From: Belnapia mucosa
Lineage (GTDB): Bacteria > Pseudomonadota > Alphaproteobacteria > Acetobacterales > Acetobacteraceae
Length of the DNA: 47,534 bases
Direction of reading: 5' to 3'
Assembly: GCF_016775475.1 (NCBI RefSeq)
Contig: NZ_JAEUXJ010000025.1
Location: 1 to 47,534 of the forward strand
This document shows positions 16,673 through 26,300 of this stretch, in pieces. Position numbers and translations under genes: made by a program. The notes under the pieces were generated by a model. The model ran no database searches. It was not told the origin of the DNA and saw nothing but the letters and a program-made list of their open reading frames with translations. Every line of letters begins with the position of its first letter. The stretch's first letter is position 1.

Positions 16673-18628
16673 ATGGATGAGACGCACGCGCCCATCTGGC
16701 ATCCCGGCCCAAGGGAGGCTTCCGGCTCTCATCTGGCCAGGCTCATCGCCAGCCTTGGGCTGACCTCGCTCGAGGAGCTGCTGGACCACGCCAACCGGCA
16801 CCCGGATCGCTACTGGCGCAGCGCCATCGATGCCCTGGGCATCCGGTGGCGGCGGGATTACGCGGTCTTTCTCGACCTGGCCGACGGGGTGCAATTCCCC
16901 CGCTGGTTCGTGGGCGGCGAGCTGAACTGGCTGGACACGATATTTGCCCATGGCACGGCGGATGGGGCCGGCAGGCCTGCCGTCATTGCCACGGACGAAG
17001 CGGGCGGGACACGCCAGCTCTCCTATGCGGAGTTGCGGGCGCAGGTGGCACGCTTCGCCGCCGGGCTGGCCCGGCGCGGCGTGGGGCGCGGCGATCGTGT
17101 CGGCCTTCTGATGGAGAGCGGCATCGAGGCGGTCGTCTCCCTCCTGGCCCTGTCCTGGCTGGGCGCGGTCGCGGTGCCGCTGTTCAGCGGCTTCGGCGTC
17201 GATGCCATCGTCTCGCGGCTGTCGGCCTGCGAGGCGCGGGCGCTGATCGCCACGAGCGGCTTCGACCGCCGCGGACGTAGGATCGATGTCAGACCCCTGC
17301 TGCGGGAGGCGCAATCCCATCTGCCGCTCCTCGATCTGCTGATCCTCAAGGGATCGCTGCAGGAGGTGGAGGCCATGCCGCGGGCCATCGGCTGGAGCGA
17401 GGTCGGCGGTGATGCCGCGGAGGGAGGCATGGCCGGCGAGGAGCCCGCCGGCATGGCGCCGGATGACCCGATGATGGTGATCTACACCTCGGGCACGACC
17501 GGCAAGCCGAAGGGGGCGGTCCATACCCATGGCGGCTTCCCGCTCAAGATCGCGCATGACGCCGCGGTGCACTTCGATATCGGCACCGGGGACGTGTTCT
17601 TCTGGCCGGCCGATATGGGCTGGGTCGCCGGGCCGCTGACGATCGCCGCGGCGCTCATGCGCGGCGCGACGCTGGTCTGCTACGACGGGGCGCCCGACTT
17701 TCCGGACTGGTCGCGCCTGTCGCGCCTCGTCGCGGCCCATGGGGTAACGCATCTCGGTACATCGCCCACCCTGATCCGCGGTTTGGCGGGGAATGTGGCG
17801 CTGGCGACCGCGGCCCCGCTCGATACGGTGCGGCTGCTGATCACGGCGGGCGAGGTCATCGCGCCCGAGCACATGGTCTGGTACCAGCGCCATATGGGCC
17901 GCGGCATCTGCCCCGTCATCAACTACTCCGGCGGCACGGAAGTCTCCGGCGCCCTCGTCGCCAATGTCCTGCTGCGTCCCATCGTCCCGGCCGGCTTCAA
18001 CTGCATCTCGCCCGGCATGCAGGTCGATGTGGTGGACGATGCGGGGCAGCCGGTCCGCGACCGGGTCGGCGAGCTGGCGATCCTGCAGCCCTTCGTCGGC
18101 ATGACGCAATCCTTCTGGAAGGACCGCGAGCGGTATCTGGAGACCTATTGGGCGCAGGTGCCCGGGATCTGGATGCATGGCGACCTCGCCATGCGGACCG
18201 GCGAGGACATGGTCTTCCTGCTAGGGCGCTCGGACGACACGCTGAAGGTGGCAGGCAAACGGCTCGGCCCCGCCGAGGTCGAGGACGTGCTGCTGGAATT
18301 GCCCGAGATCGGCGAGGCCGCGGCCATTGGCGTCGAGGATGCGGCGAAGGGCCAGAAGCTCGTAGTCTTCATCGTCCCTGCGCCGGGCCAGCCATCCAGC
18401 CCGGCCCTGGCCGCCAAGGCGGCGGCGGCGGTGGAGAGCCGGCTGGGGCGGCCATTCAGGCCGGCCAGAGTGCACATCGTCGCCGACCTTCCCAAGACCA
18501 GAAGCCAGAAGGTCATGCGGCGCGTCATCCGGCGGATCTATTCGGGGGAAAGCCCGGGCGATCTCGGCTCGCTCGACAACCCACCCGCCATCGACCGGAT
18601 CCGCGCCGCCGCGCAGGAGACCGGCTGA
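16673..18628 (+). CDS. Acyl-CoA synthetase (AMP-forming, acetyl-CoA-synthetase-like), copy 1
   Basis: A 651-residue adenylate-forming enzyme with an ACAS-type N-terminal part (HPDRYWRSAID). Motifs are in order: YTSGTTGKPKG at residues 271-281, NYSGGTE at 417-423, HGDLA at 502-506, and GRSDDTLKVAGKR at 518-530. The catalytic lysine of the C-terminal lid is about Lys613 (RSQKVMRR). It should activate a carboxylic acid to its CoA thioester. GGAGG lies 9 bases before the ATG. It opens a five-gene operon with a binding protein, an SDR, a second ligase of similar layout and an enoyl-CoA hydratase. Confidence 0.9.
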   Translation: MDETHAPIWHPGPREASGSHLARLIASLGLTSLEELLDHANRHPDRYWRSAIDALGIRWRRDYAVFLDLADGVQFPRWFVGGELNWLDTIFAHGTADGAGRPAVIATDEAGGTRQLSYAELRAQVARFAAGLARRGVGRGDRVGLLMESGIEAVVSLLALSWLGAVAVPLFSGFGVDAIVSRLSACEARALIATSGFDRRGRRIDVRPLLREAQSHLPLLDLLILKGSLQEVEAMPRAIGWSEVGGDAAEGGMAGEEPAGMAPDDPMMVIYTSGTTGKPKGAVHTHGGFPLKIAHDAAVHFDIGTGDVFFWPADMGWVAGPLTIAAALMRGATLVCYDGAPDFPDWSRLSRLVAAHGVTHLGTSPTLIRGLAGNVALATAAPLDTVRLLITAGEVIAPEHMVWYQRHMGRGICPVINYSGGTEVSGALVANVLLRPIVPAGFNCISPGMQVDVVDDAGQPVRDRVGELAILQPFVGMTQSFWKDRERYLETYWAQVPGIWMHGDLAMRTGEDMVFLLGRSDDTLKVAGKRLGPAEVEDVLLELPEIGEAAAIGVEDAAKGQKLVVFIVPAPGQPSSPALAAKAAAAVESRLGRPFRPARVHIVADLPKTRSQKVMRRVIRRIYSGESPGDLGSLDNPPAIDRIRAAAQETG

Positions 18629-18691
18629 CGCCCAGCGCCGACCCCGGTACCACGCACGACACGAACCAAGACGAAGAACGGGAGGAATGCC

Positions 18692-19906
18692 TTGAACCAT
18701 CTGATGACCGGCGCCCTGGCGCGCCGTACCTTGCTGGGCACGGCCATGGCAGGCCTCGCGGCGCCGCCCGTGCTGCGGGCCCAGGCGCCGTCCGTCAAGC
18801 TCGGCATCCTGACCGATATGAGTTCGGTCTATGCGGACTACGCGGGCATCGGCTCGGTCGAGGCGGCGCGCCTCGCGGCTGCGGATTCGGGGTTCGGCGA
18901 CCGCGTGCAGATCGTCTCCGCCGATCACCAGAACAAGCCGGATGTCGGCTCCAACACCGCGCGGTCCTGGTATGACAACCAGGGCGTCGATGCGATCTTC
19001 GACTGCCCGACCGGGTCGGTCGCCCTGGCGGTGAACTCCGTGGCCGGCCAGTCGCGCAAGCTCTGCATCTTCAGCACCGCCATCATCGACCGGCTGACGG
19101 AGGAGGACTGCAACGGGTACGGCCTGTCCTGGACCTGGGACATCTACTCGGTGGCGCGCAGCAGCGTGCAGCTCCAGATGAAGCGCGGCCTCGATACCTG
19201 GTTCATCATCCACCAGGACTACGCCTCGGGCCATGCGCTGGCCGCCACGGCCAGGGAGACGCTGCAGGCTGCGGGGGGAAAGGTGGTTGGGCAGGTGGCG
19301 CACCCGCTCGGCACGACGGATTTCTCCGCCTTCCTGCTGCAGGCCCAGGCCAGCCGCGCGAAATTCGTCATGTTCACCGCCGGCGGCTCGGACCTGATCA
19401 ATGCGCTGAAGCAGGTGCGCGAGTTCGGGCTGGTCCAGCGCGGCCAGCAGATCGGCACCATGTTCACCGTGGTCACCGATGTGCACGGCATCGGCCTGGA
19501 GGCGCTGCAGGGCCTCAACTTCGTCACCGCCTTCTACTGGGACCGCGACGAGCAGACCCGCGCCTGGGCCAAGCGGTTCTTCGCGGTGCGCCAGAAGCAG
19601 CCCACCATGTTCCAGGCCGGCGTCTATTCCGCCGTTCTCCAGTACCTCAACGCGGTGAAGGCGACCGGCAGCACCAAGGCGGAGGATGTCCGCAGCCACT
19701 TGCGGGACAACCCGTTCGAGGACGTCTTCGCCCGCAATGCCCGCCTGCTGCCCAATGGCCGCATGGTCCACGACATGCTGACCGCCCGAATCAAGGCGCC
19801 CGCGGAGCAGCGCCACCCCTGGGACTACTACGAGATCCTGGGCGTCGTCCCCGGCGCGGAGGCCTTCCGCACCCTCGAACAGAGCGCGTGCCGGAAGACC
19901 TTCTGA
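18692..19906 (+). CDS. ABC transporter substrate-binding protein (branched-chain amino acid type)
   Basis: A 404-residue periplasmic binding protein of the Leu/Ile/Val (Peripla_BP_6) class. A Tat-like leader (LARRTLLGTAMAGLAAPPVLRAQA) is followed by VKLGILTDMSSVYADYAG, then DHQNKPDVG, and a ligand-binding core that includes YASGHALAATARETLQAAGGKVVG. The start is TTG at 18692, with GGAGG six bases upstream; an ATG at 18704 is the alternative. No permease or ATPase gene is adjacent, so the membrane parts must lie elsewhere. Its place between two CoA ligases suggests it captures the acid that they activate. Confidence 0.88.
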   Translation: MNHLMTGALARRTLLGTAMAGLAAPPVLRAQAPSVKLGILTDMSSVYADYAGIGSVEAARLAAADSGFGDRVQIVSADHQNKPDVGSNTARSWYDNQGVDAIFDCPTGSVALAVNSVAGQSRKLCIFSTAIIDRLTEEDCNGYGLSWTWDIYSVARSSVQLQMKRGLDTWFIIHQDYASGHALAATARETLQAAGGKVVGQVAHPLGTTDFSAFLLQAQASRAKFVMFTAGGSDLINALKQVREFGLVQRGQQIGTMFTVVTDVHGIGLEALQGLNFVTAFYWDRDEQTRAWAKRFFAVRQKQPTMFQAGVYSAVLQYLNAVKATGSTKAEDVRSHLRDNPFEDVFARNARLLPNGRMVHDMLTARIKAPAEQRHPWDYYEILGVVPGAEAFRTLEQSACRKTF

Positions 19907-20691
19907 TGGATCTCGGACTGCGCGGCCGCCGCGCCCTGGTCACCGGCGCCTCCAAGGGCATCGGCTTCGCCTGCGCGGAGGTCCTGGCCGCCGAAGGCTG
20001 CGACATCACCCTGGTGGCCCGCAGCGCCGGCGACCTCAACGCCGCCGCTACGCGCCTGCGCGGCGCCGGCAATGTGGCGGTGAGCACCCGGGCGCTCGAC
20101 CTCAGCGACAGCCGCAGCATCGATGCGCTGGCCGCCGAGTTCCCGGACACCGACATCCTCGTCAACAACGCAGGCGCGATCCCCGGCGGCACGCTCGACG
20201 AGGTCGACGAGGCGCGCTGGCGCGCGGCCTGGGACCTGAAGGTGTTCGGCTACATCCATATGTGCCGACGCTTCTATGCGGCGATGCGCGACCGCAGAAC
20301 GGGCAGCGTGATCGTCAACGTCATCGGGGCCGCCGGCGAGAGCCCCGATGCCGATTACATCGCGGGCAGTGCGGGCAATGCCTCGCTCATGGCCTTCACC
20401 CGCGCCCTCGGCGGCAGGGCACCGGCGGACGGGCTGCGGGTGGTCGGCATCAACCCAGGCCCAATCCTCACGGACCGGCTGGAGGCCCTGCTGCGGCGTC
20501 GCGCGGCGGAGACGCTCGGTGACCCCGGCCGCTGGCGCGAGACCATGGCCGATATGCCCTTCGGCCGCGCCGGCCGGGTGGAGGAGGTCGCGGCCCTCGC
20601 CGCCTTCCTGGCCAGCGACCTGTCCGGCTACACGAGTGGTACCGTCGTCACCGTCGATGGCGGCATGGCAAGCCGCAGGAAGGCTTTCTGA
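19906..20691 (+). CDS. Divergent SDR-family protein lacking the catalytic Lys
   Basis: A 261-residue protein that overlaps the upstream stop by one base (TGATG). The cofactor loop TGASKGIG (residues 13-20) and NNAG (87-90) are intact, as is the C-terminal VVTVDGG. The active site is not canonical: Tyr151 is followed by IAGS, so the usual Tyr-x-x-x-Lys is Tyr-x-x-x-Ser. The preceding strand reads VNVIGAAG without the usual Ser. The block GNASLMAFTRALGG after it is well formed, so this looks like a real subfamily rather than a damaged gene. It may bind NAD(P) without classical dehydrogenase chemistry. Confidence 0.82.
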   Translation: MDLGLRGRRALVTGASKGIGFACAEVLAAEGCDITLVARSAGDLNAAATRLRGAGNVAVSTRALDLSDSRSIDALAAEFPDTDILVNNAGAIPGGTLDEVDEARWRAAWDLKVFGYIHMCRRFYAAMRDRRTGSVIVNVIGAAGESPDADYIAGSAGNASLMAFTRALGGRAPADGLRVVGINPGPILTDRLEALLRRRAAETLGDPGRWRETMADMPFGRAGRVEEVAALAAFLASDLSGYTSGTVVTVDGGMASRRKAF

Positions 20692-20723
20692 CGTGCCTTG
20701 TGCCGGAGCAGGAGGGTGCGCCC

Positions 20724-22669
20724 ATGGATGAGACGGAAATCGCCTGGACTCCCTCCGAGGCGACATGCCGGGACGCCAACTGGACGGCGTTCATCGCCTA
20801 TTGCGGCCTCCCGGACTATGCGGCGCTCCTTGCCCGCAGCTCGGCCGACCCGGAGTGGTACTGGCGGGCGCTGGCCGACTGGCTGGAATTCCGGTTCCGC
20901 CGCCCGGCCAGCCGCATGCTCGACCTGGCCGAGGGAATCGCGCATCCCCGCTGGTTCCTGGATGGTACAGCCAATCTTTACGACAGCGCCGTGACCGCGA
21001 CGCTGGAGCGGGACCCTGACCGCCCAGCCGTCATCTGGCAGGCCGAGGCCGGCCAGGAGCAGGCGCGCAGCTACGCCGAGCTGGACCGCGACGCTTCGCG
21101 CCTCGCGGCGGGGCTGCGAGGCCTCGGCCTCGGCCCCGGCGACGTAGTCGCCATCTACCTGCCGATGCTGCCGGAGACCGCCGCCGCCTTCCTGGCCTGC
21201 GCTCGGCTCGGCTGCATCGCGCTGCCGCTCTTCTCCGGCTTCGGGCCCGAGGCCGTGGCACAGCGCCTGCGCCTCGGCGGGGCGCGCGCCGTGATCACTG
21301 CGGACGGCACGCAGCGGCGTGGCGAGCGGGTGGCCATGAAGCCGGTGATCGACGCGGCGCTGCACGGCGATGAGACAGTGCGGCATGTCGTCGTGCTGCA
21401 GCACACCGGCGCCGAGGTGGCGATGCAGGCGCCGCGCGACCGCTGGTGGCATGACCTCGCCTGCGACGAGGAGGCGCCGCCGCTGGAGCTGCCGGCGGAG
21501 CATCCGGTGCTGCTGATGTACACCTCCGGCACGACGGGCCTGCCGAAGGGCACGGTCCACACCCATGGCGGGCTCGGCATCAAGATCGGGCAGGATGCGC
21601 GCCTGACGCTGGACCTCAAACCGGGCGACCGGCTGCTCTGGCCTACGGATTTCGGCTGGTTCGGCGGCACGGTCACCATCCTTGGCAGCCTGATGGCGGG
21701 CGCGACGCTGGTGATCGCCGAAGGCAACCCGACCCATCCCGCGCCCGACCGGCTGTGGCGGCTGATCGACCGGCATCGCATCACCCATTTCGGCACGGCG
21801 CCGACCCTGGCGCGCATGCTGCGGCGGGATGCGGACGCCCTGCTGGAGCGGCACGACCTGTCCTCGCTCCGGGCCTTCCCCTCGAGCGGCGAGGCTTGGG
21901 ACAAGGAATCCTGGCGATGGGTGATGGAGTGCGTCGGCGGCGGCCGCGCGCCGATCCTGAATTTCTCAGGTGGGACCGAGATGTGCGCCATCGTCGCCTC
22001 CAACATCCTGTTTCCGCAGAAGCCGGCGAGCTTCAACGGCCCCGTGCCGGGCACCGGCGGCGACATCGTGGGCCCCGACGGCCGGAGCCTGCCGCCGGGC
22101 GAGATCGGCGAGCTGGTGATGCGGGAAGCCTGCATCGGCACCACGCGGGGCCTGTGGCACGATCAGGAGCGTTTCCACGAGAGCTACTGGTCGCAGATCC
22201 CGGGCCTGTGGGTGCAGGGGGATCTGGCATCGCGCGATGCGGACGGGTTCTGGTTCCTGCATGGCCGATCCGACGACACGCTGAAGGTCGCGGGCAAGCG
22301 CATCGGCCCGACCGAGATCGAGGAGGCGCTGCTGGCCACCGGCACGGTGACGGAGGTGGCGGCGGTGGCCCTGCATGACGCGGTCACCGGGAATGCCGTG
22401 GTGTGCGTGGCCGTGCCGGCGCCAGGTCAGGCCGGGGATGCGGTGCAGGCGCGCCTCCTGGCCGAGGCTGTATCGGCCGCGCTGGGCCGGGCCTTCCGGC
22501 CGAAGCGCGTGCTGTTCATGCGGGAGCTGCCCCGCACACGCTCGATGAAGGTGCTGCGGCGCGTCGTGCGCGCAACGCTGGCGGGCCAGCCGCCGGGCGA
22601 CCTGTCCAGCCTGGTGAACCCGGAGACGGTCGAGGAGCTGGCGCGCCACGCCGCAACAGGGACGGAGGG

Positions 22670-22673
<4 letters not shown>
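20724..22673 (+). CDS. Acyl-CoA synthetase (AMP-forming), copy 2
   Basis: A 649-residue enzyme built like the ligase at 16673: an MDET start, PEWYWRALADWL, YTSGTTGLPKG, NFSGGTE, QGDLA, GRSDDTLKVAGKR and a C-terminal RSMKVLRR with the lid lysine. The ATG at 20724 is preferred because AGGAGG lies 8 bases upstream; the frame is open from a GTG at 20700. The two copies are clearly paralogous but well diverged, so they may activate different intermediates of one pathway. The stop overlaps the hydratase start (ATGA). Confidence 0.9.
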
Positions 22674-23482
<809 letters not shown>

Positions 23483-23569
23483 TCACCGAAATCGGCTCAA
23501 TCGGGGCTCTGCAACGATGTCTGAGTTGAACCGGTCTGGGTTCACAGGTCTTGTTTGGAACGAGCCTGG

Positions 23570-23619
23570 CACTACCTGGGCAGTCTGAAGCCAGGCGGTG
23601 GCCTGAGCTTGCGTCTGCA
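23570..23619. repeat. Dispersed 49-50 bp repeat, copy B
   Basis: The partner of 6200-6248 (48 of 50 positions). It directly abuts the internal THDGRRFRML part of the IS3-type transposase remnant. In the transposase frame the repeat itself contains a TGA, so it is not coding. It may be an end of the insertion sequence joined to the interior by deletion. Confidence 0.75.
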
Positions 23620-23621
23620 CG

Positions 23622-24179
23622 CATGACGGGCGTCGGTTCCGCATGCTGACAGTGATCGACGAATACTTGCGGGAGTGCCTGGCGATCGTGGTGGCGCGGC
23701 GGCTCAGCTCGGATGACGTGCTGCAGGCATTGACGGATTTGTTCGCTGAGCGCGCCGCTCGGACACATCCGCTCCGACAACGGCCGGAGTTCATGGCGAA
23801 GGAAGTGTGCGGCTGGCTTGGTCGGATTGGCGTGAAGACACTGTTCATCGAACCTGGCAGCCCCTGGGAAAGCGGCTACAATGAATCCTTCAACGGCAAG
23901 CTGCGGGATGAGCTGCTGGACCGGGAGATATTCTATTCGCTGCGGGAGGCCGAGGTGCTGATCGAGCGCTGGCGGCGGCATTACAATACGATCAGGCCGC
24001 ACAGCGCGCTGGGCTATCGGCCGCCGGCACCGGAAGCGGTGCTACCTTGGCCTATGGCCCCGCCTACGCTCCGGCGTGGCCAGGCGGCCGGGCCGGACCA
24101 TGCGCTGGTCAACCCAAATTCGAGGCCATCATCACTTTATCCGCGGGACAAGGCTCAAGATCGAGCTGACCGACGATGA
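23622..24179 (+). pseudogene. IS3-family transposase OrfB remnant
   Basis: The integrase core is readable: HDGRRFRMLTVIDEYLREC (first catalytic Asp), then ARRLSSDDVLQALTDLF, then GRIGVKTLFIEPGSPWESGYNESFNGKLRDELL (catalytic Glu) and RRHYNTIRPHSALGYRPPAPE. Around 23757-23786 two compensating indels put the segment HIRSDNG out of frame, so the protein reads PLRQRPEF and loses the second catalytic Asp. The N-terminal half is missing. The frame runs past the usual OrfB end to 24179. Confidence 0.78.
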
Positions 24180-24397
24180 ACTCACGGCCACTGGAATTGG
24201 CAACGCCCCGAATGATGCCAGGGCCTTTCTGCTGTGATGAAGTTGGATGCGGGAACACGCAGCCGACGACGCCATTACATTACGGTGATCGTTCGACCGC
24301 GGCGCACCATTGGCCTCTACGGGTTGAGGCCACTGTTCAAGTCTCCACCGCCGCTCCAGTCGTCGCCCCGCCCCCCCCTTCCGCCATGGTTGCCGCC
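24180..24397. other. Mobile-element debris, no intact gene
   Basis: A different plus-strand frame crossing into this stretch (about 24130-24237) reads FIRGTRLKIELTDDEL and ends GNAPNDARAFLL followed by TGA. This looks like the C-terminal tail of a lost gene, but I do not recognise the family. Nothing else is supported. Confidence 0.3.
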
Positions 24398-24640
24398 GCG
24401 CTGAACCGGAGGAGGTTAGCAGTGGACTGGAGGCGTAGGACGCCGGTGCTGCTGCGCCCGGAGGGGCTTTACGGCACCAAACCGGCCACCGGCGGCAATA
24501 AGGCCCCAAGCTGAAGGCGATCCGCGATGCCCTACGGACGGCGAAGCAGGTGTGGCTCGCCACCGATTGCGACCGCGAGGGGCAGCAGATCGGTCAGGAT
24601 ACTCGCCGCCGCGGACCTGGGTTCGCAGGGCACGAGCTCC
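24398..24640 (+). pseudogene. Type IA DNA topoisomerase remnant
   Basis: Fragments in three frames read AEPEEV, then RTPVLLRPEGLYGTKPATGG, then LKAIRDALRTAKQVWLATDCDREGQQIG. The last is the TOPRIM Asp-x-Asp-Arg-Glu-Gly motif of plasmid-type topoisomerases of the TopB/TraE class. Frameshifts lie near 24421 and near 24506, where one C is missing in NKAP-KLKA. Only about 80 residues remain. Such genes are typical plasmid or integrative-element cargo, so this marks an old insertion. Confidence 0.6.
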
Positions 24641-24764
24641 GGCCGTACCTGCGCCGCTGGGCCGCCGCCGGACGCTAGCGACAGCCCTCGCCCACTCGGG
24701 CGACACGGCGCGGCTCGGTCCTCCGTCGGCGCAGGGGATGGGCGACGCCGGAGCGTGACCTGCC

Positions 24765-26290
24765 TCAACCGGGCACGCCCTCGCGCATCCGCCAGAGGGC
24801 GCCGCGGACGAAGCGCCGTTCCGAGGGACCCAAGGCCAGGGCATAAGCCGCCACCAGATAAGCCAGGGTCACCAACGCGGCCGCCCCGGCGAGACCCATC
24901 CAGTTTGACGGGTGCAGGAGCCTGTCCACCACCGCGCTGGCGAGCCCCACGCCAGCGGTGCAGCCGGCAATGATGGCCAGCGACGCGAGGAAGCTCGTCG
25001 CCCGCAGCCCCAGGGTCCTGGCCGCGCAGGGCGCGAGGAACAGGACGTTCTGGGCACCCACATTGCGGTGGTTGCCGCCACCACCCCGGCGATGCCCCAA
25101 TCGGCCCACGAGGTCAGCTCCACCGCCAGGGAAATGGCGAGGATGCCGGCGGCCAGTGTCACGACGTTCTGCAGCCTGACGCGGTTATGCGCCATCAGGA
25201 CATAGGACAACGGTCGGCAGGCAAGGCTTACCGCGAGATGTCCCACAAGCAGGTTCAGCAAAAGGTCGAGGCTGGCGAATTCCGGCCCGAGCCACAGCCG
25301 GAGCATGGGCGAGCCAAGGCCGCACAGCAGTCCTATCGGCAAGGCGAGTGCGACACCGAGCAGCCGCACCGAACGGGCAACGAAGCGCTGCAAGGCCGCC
25401 TGGTCGCCCTCAATGTAGCGTGCCATGATAAGCGGACTGAGCACCGTCACGACCGTCTCGGTCATGCTGTTGATGACGACCAGGAGCAGCAAGGCCCCGA
25501 GCCGACCGGTGGCCTCCGCACCGAACAGCAGGTTCACCAGCAACAGATTGAGCTGAAGCATCAGCAGGTTGCCGGCCTGGTTCACGCTGGACCAGCCGCT
25601 GAACCCCGTCATTGCCACGACCTGCCGCCGATCCGCAAACCGAAGGCCGAAGCGCAGGCCTGGCGCCAGCCGCCACGCGACCAGAATGTCACTGGCGAGC
25701 TGCATGACCGCCGATACCACGAAGCCGAGCGCGACGTGCCAAAAGCTCGGCGACCAGAGGGCGAAGCAGAGGGCAACCACGCCTACCCGGCTGAGCGCCG
25801 TGAGCGCGCGGACCAGGTTGCGCAGTTCGAACCGGTGCATGACAAGGCTGATGGCACGAAGCTGCAGCCCAGGATACCGGTTAGCATGGTCGTTGCAACG
25901 CCACCGAAGACATACCGGGTCCCGGTTTCGAGGCCCGCCGGAAGATTGAAGAGGGCCGGCAGCAGGCCGGCGATGGCTAGGCACAGCAGCAGCAGCGCGG
26001 CCGAGGATACCAACGATAGGATGATGGCCGCGTTGAAGGTGCGATTGGCAGCGGCTCCGTCGCTGCGGTTCAGGTCCATCGCCAGGAAGCGGGTCACCGA
26101 CGTATCCAGGCTCGCCGAGAGGATGGTCGTGTACATGACCAGCGTATTCGTCAGCGGGATCACATCGAAGGCTTCCAAGCCGAGATGCTGCAGCAGAAAG
26201 GGGGATGTATCAGAGCATCAGCGCCACGTTCATGACGGCAAAGCCAATGTCGAGGCGACGTTGAGGGCGAAGCGCCCGGACTCGCCCCCG
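24765..26290 (-). pseudogene. Polysaccharide flippase (Wzx/MATE-like), multiply frameshifted
   Basis: Joining frames on the minus strand restores a full-length flippase. An N-terminal piece reads GRFALNVAS, then IGFAVMNVALML. A large middle piece includes LNRSDGAAANRTFNAAI and AISLVMHRFELRNLV, and there are about a dozen hydrophobic helices. The C-terminal piece reads NVLFLAPCAARTLGLRATSFLAS. Lesions: a missing base near 26248-26251, TGA at 26212-26210 replacing Trp, an extra C in the run at 26200-26204, and missing bases near 25852-25864 and 25050-25062. It follows the ligase/polymerase gene in the export operon and would have moved lipid-linked repeat units across the inner membrane. Confidence 0.78.
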
Positions 26291-26300
26291 CTCGCACGCC

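Noticed and set aside
16184..18178. A 664-codon minus-strand open frame
   Set aside because: It is antisense to the first acyl-CoA synthetase, has His/Arg/Gln-rich composition and no motif.
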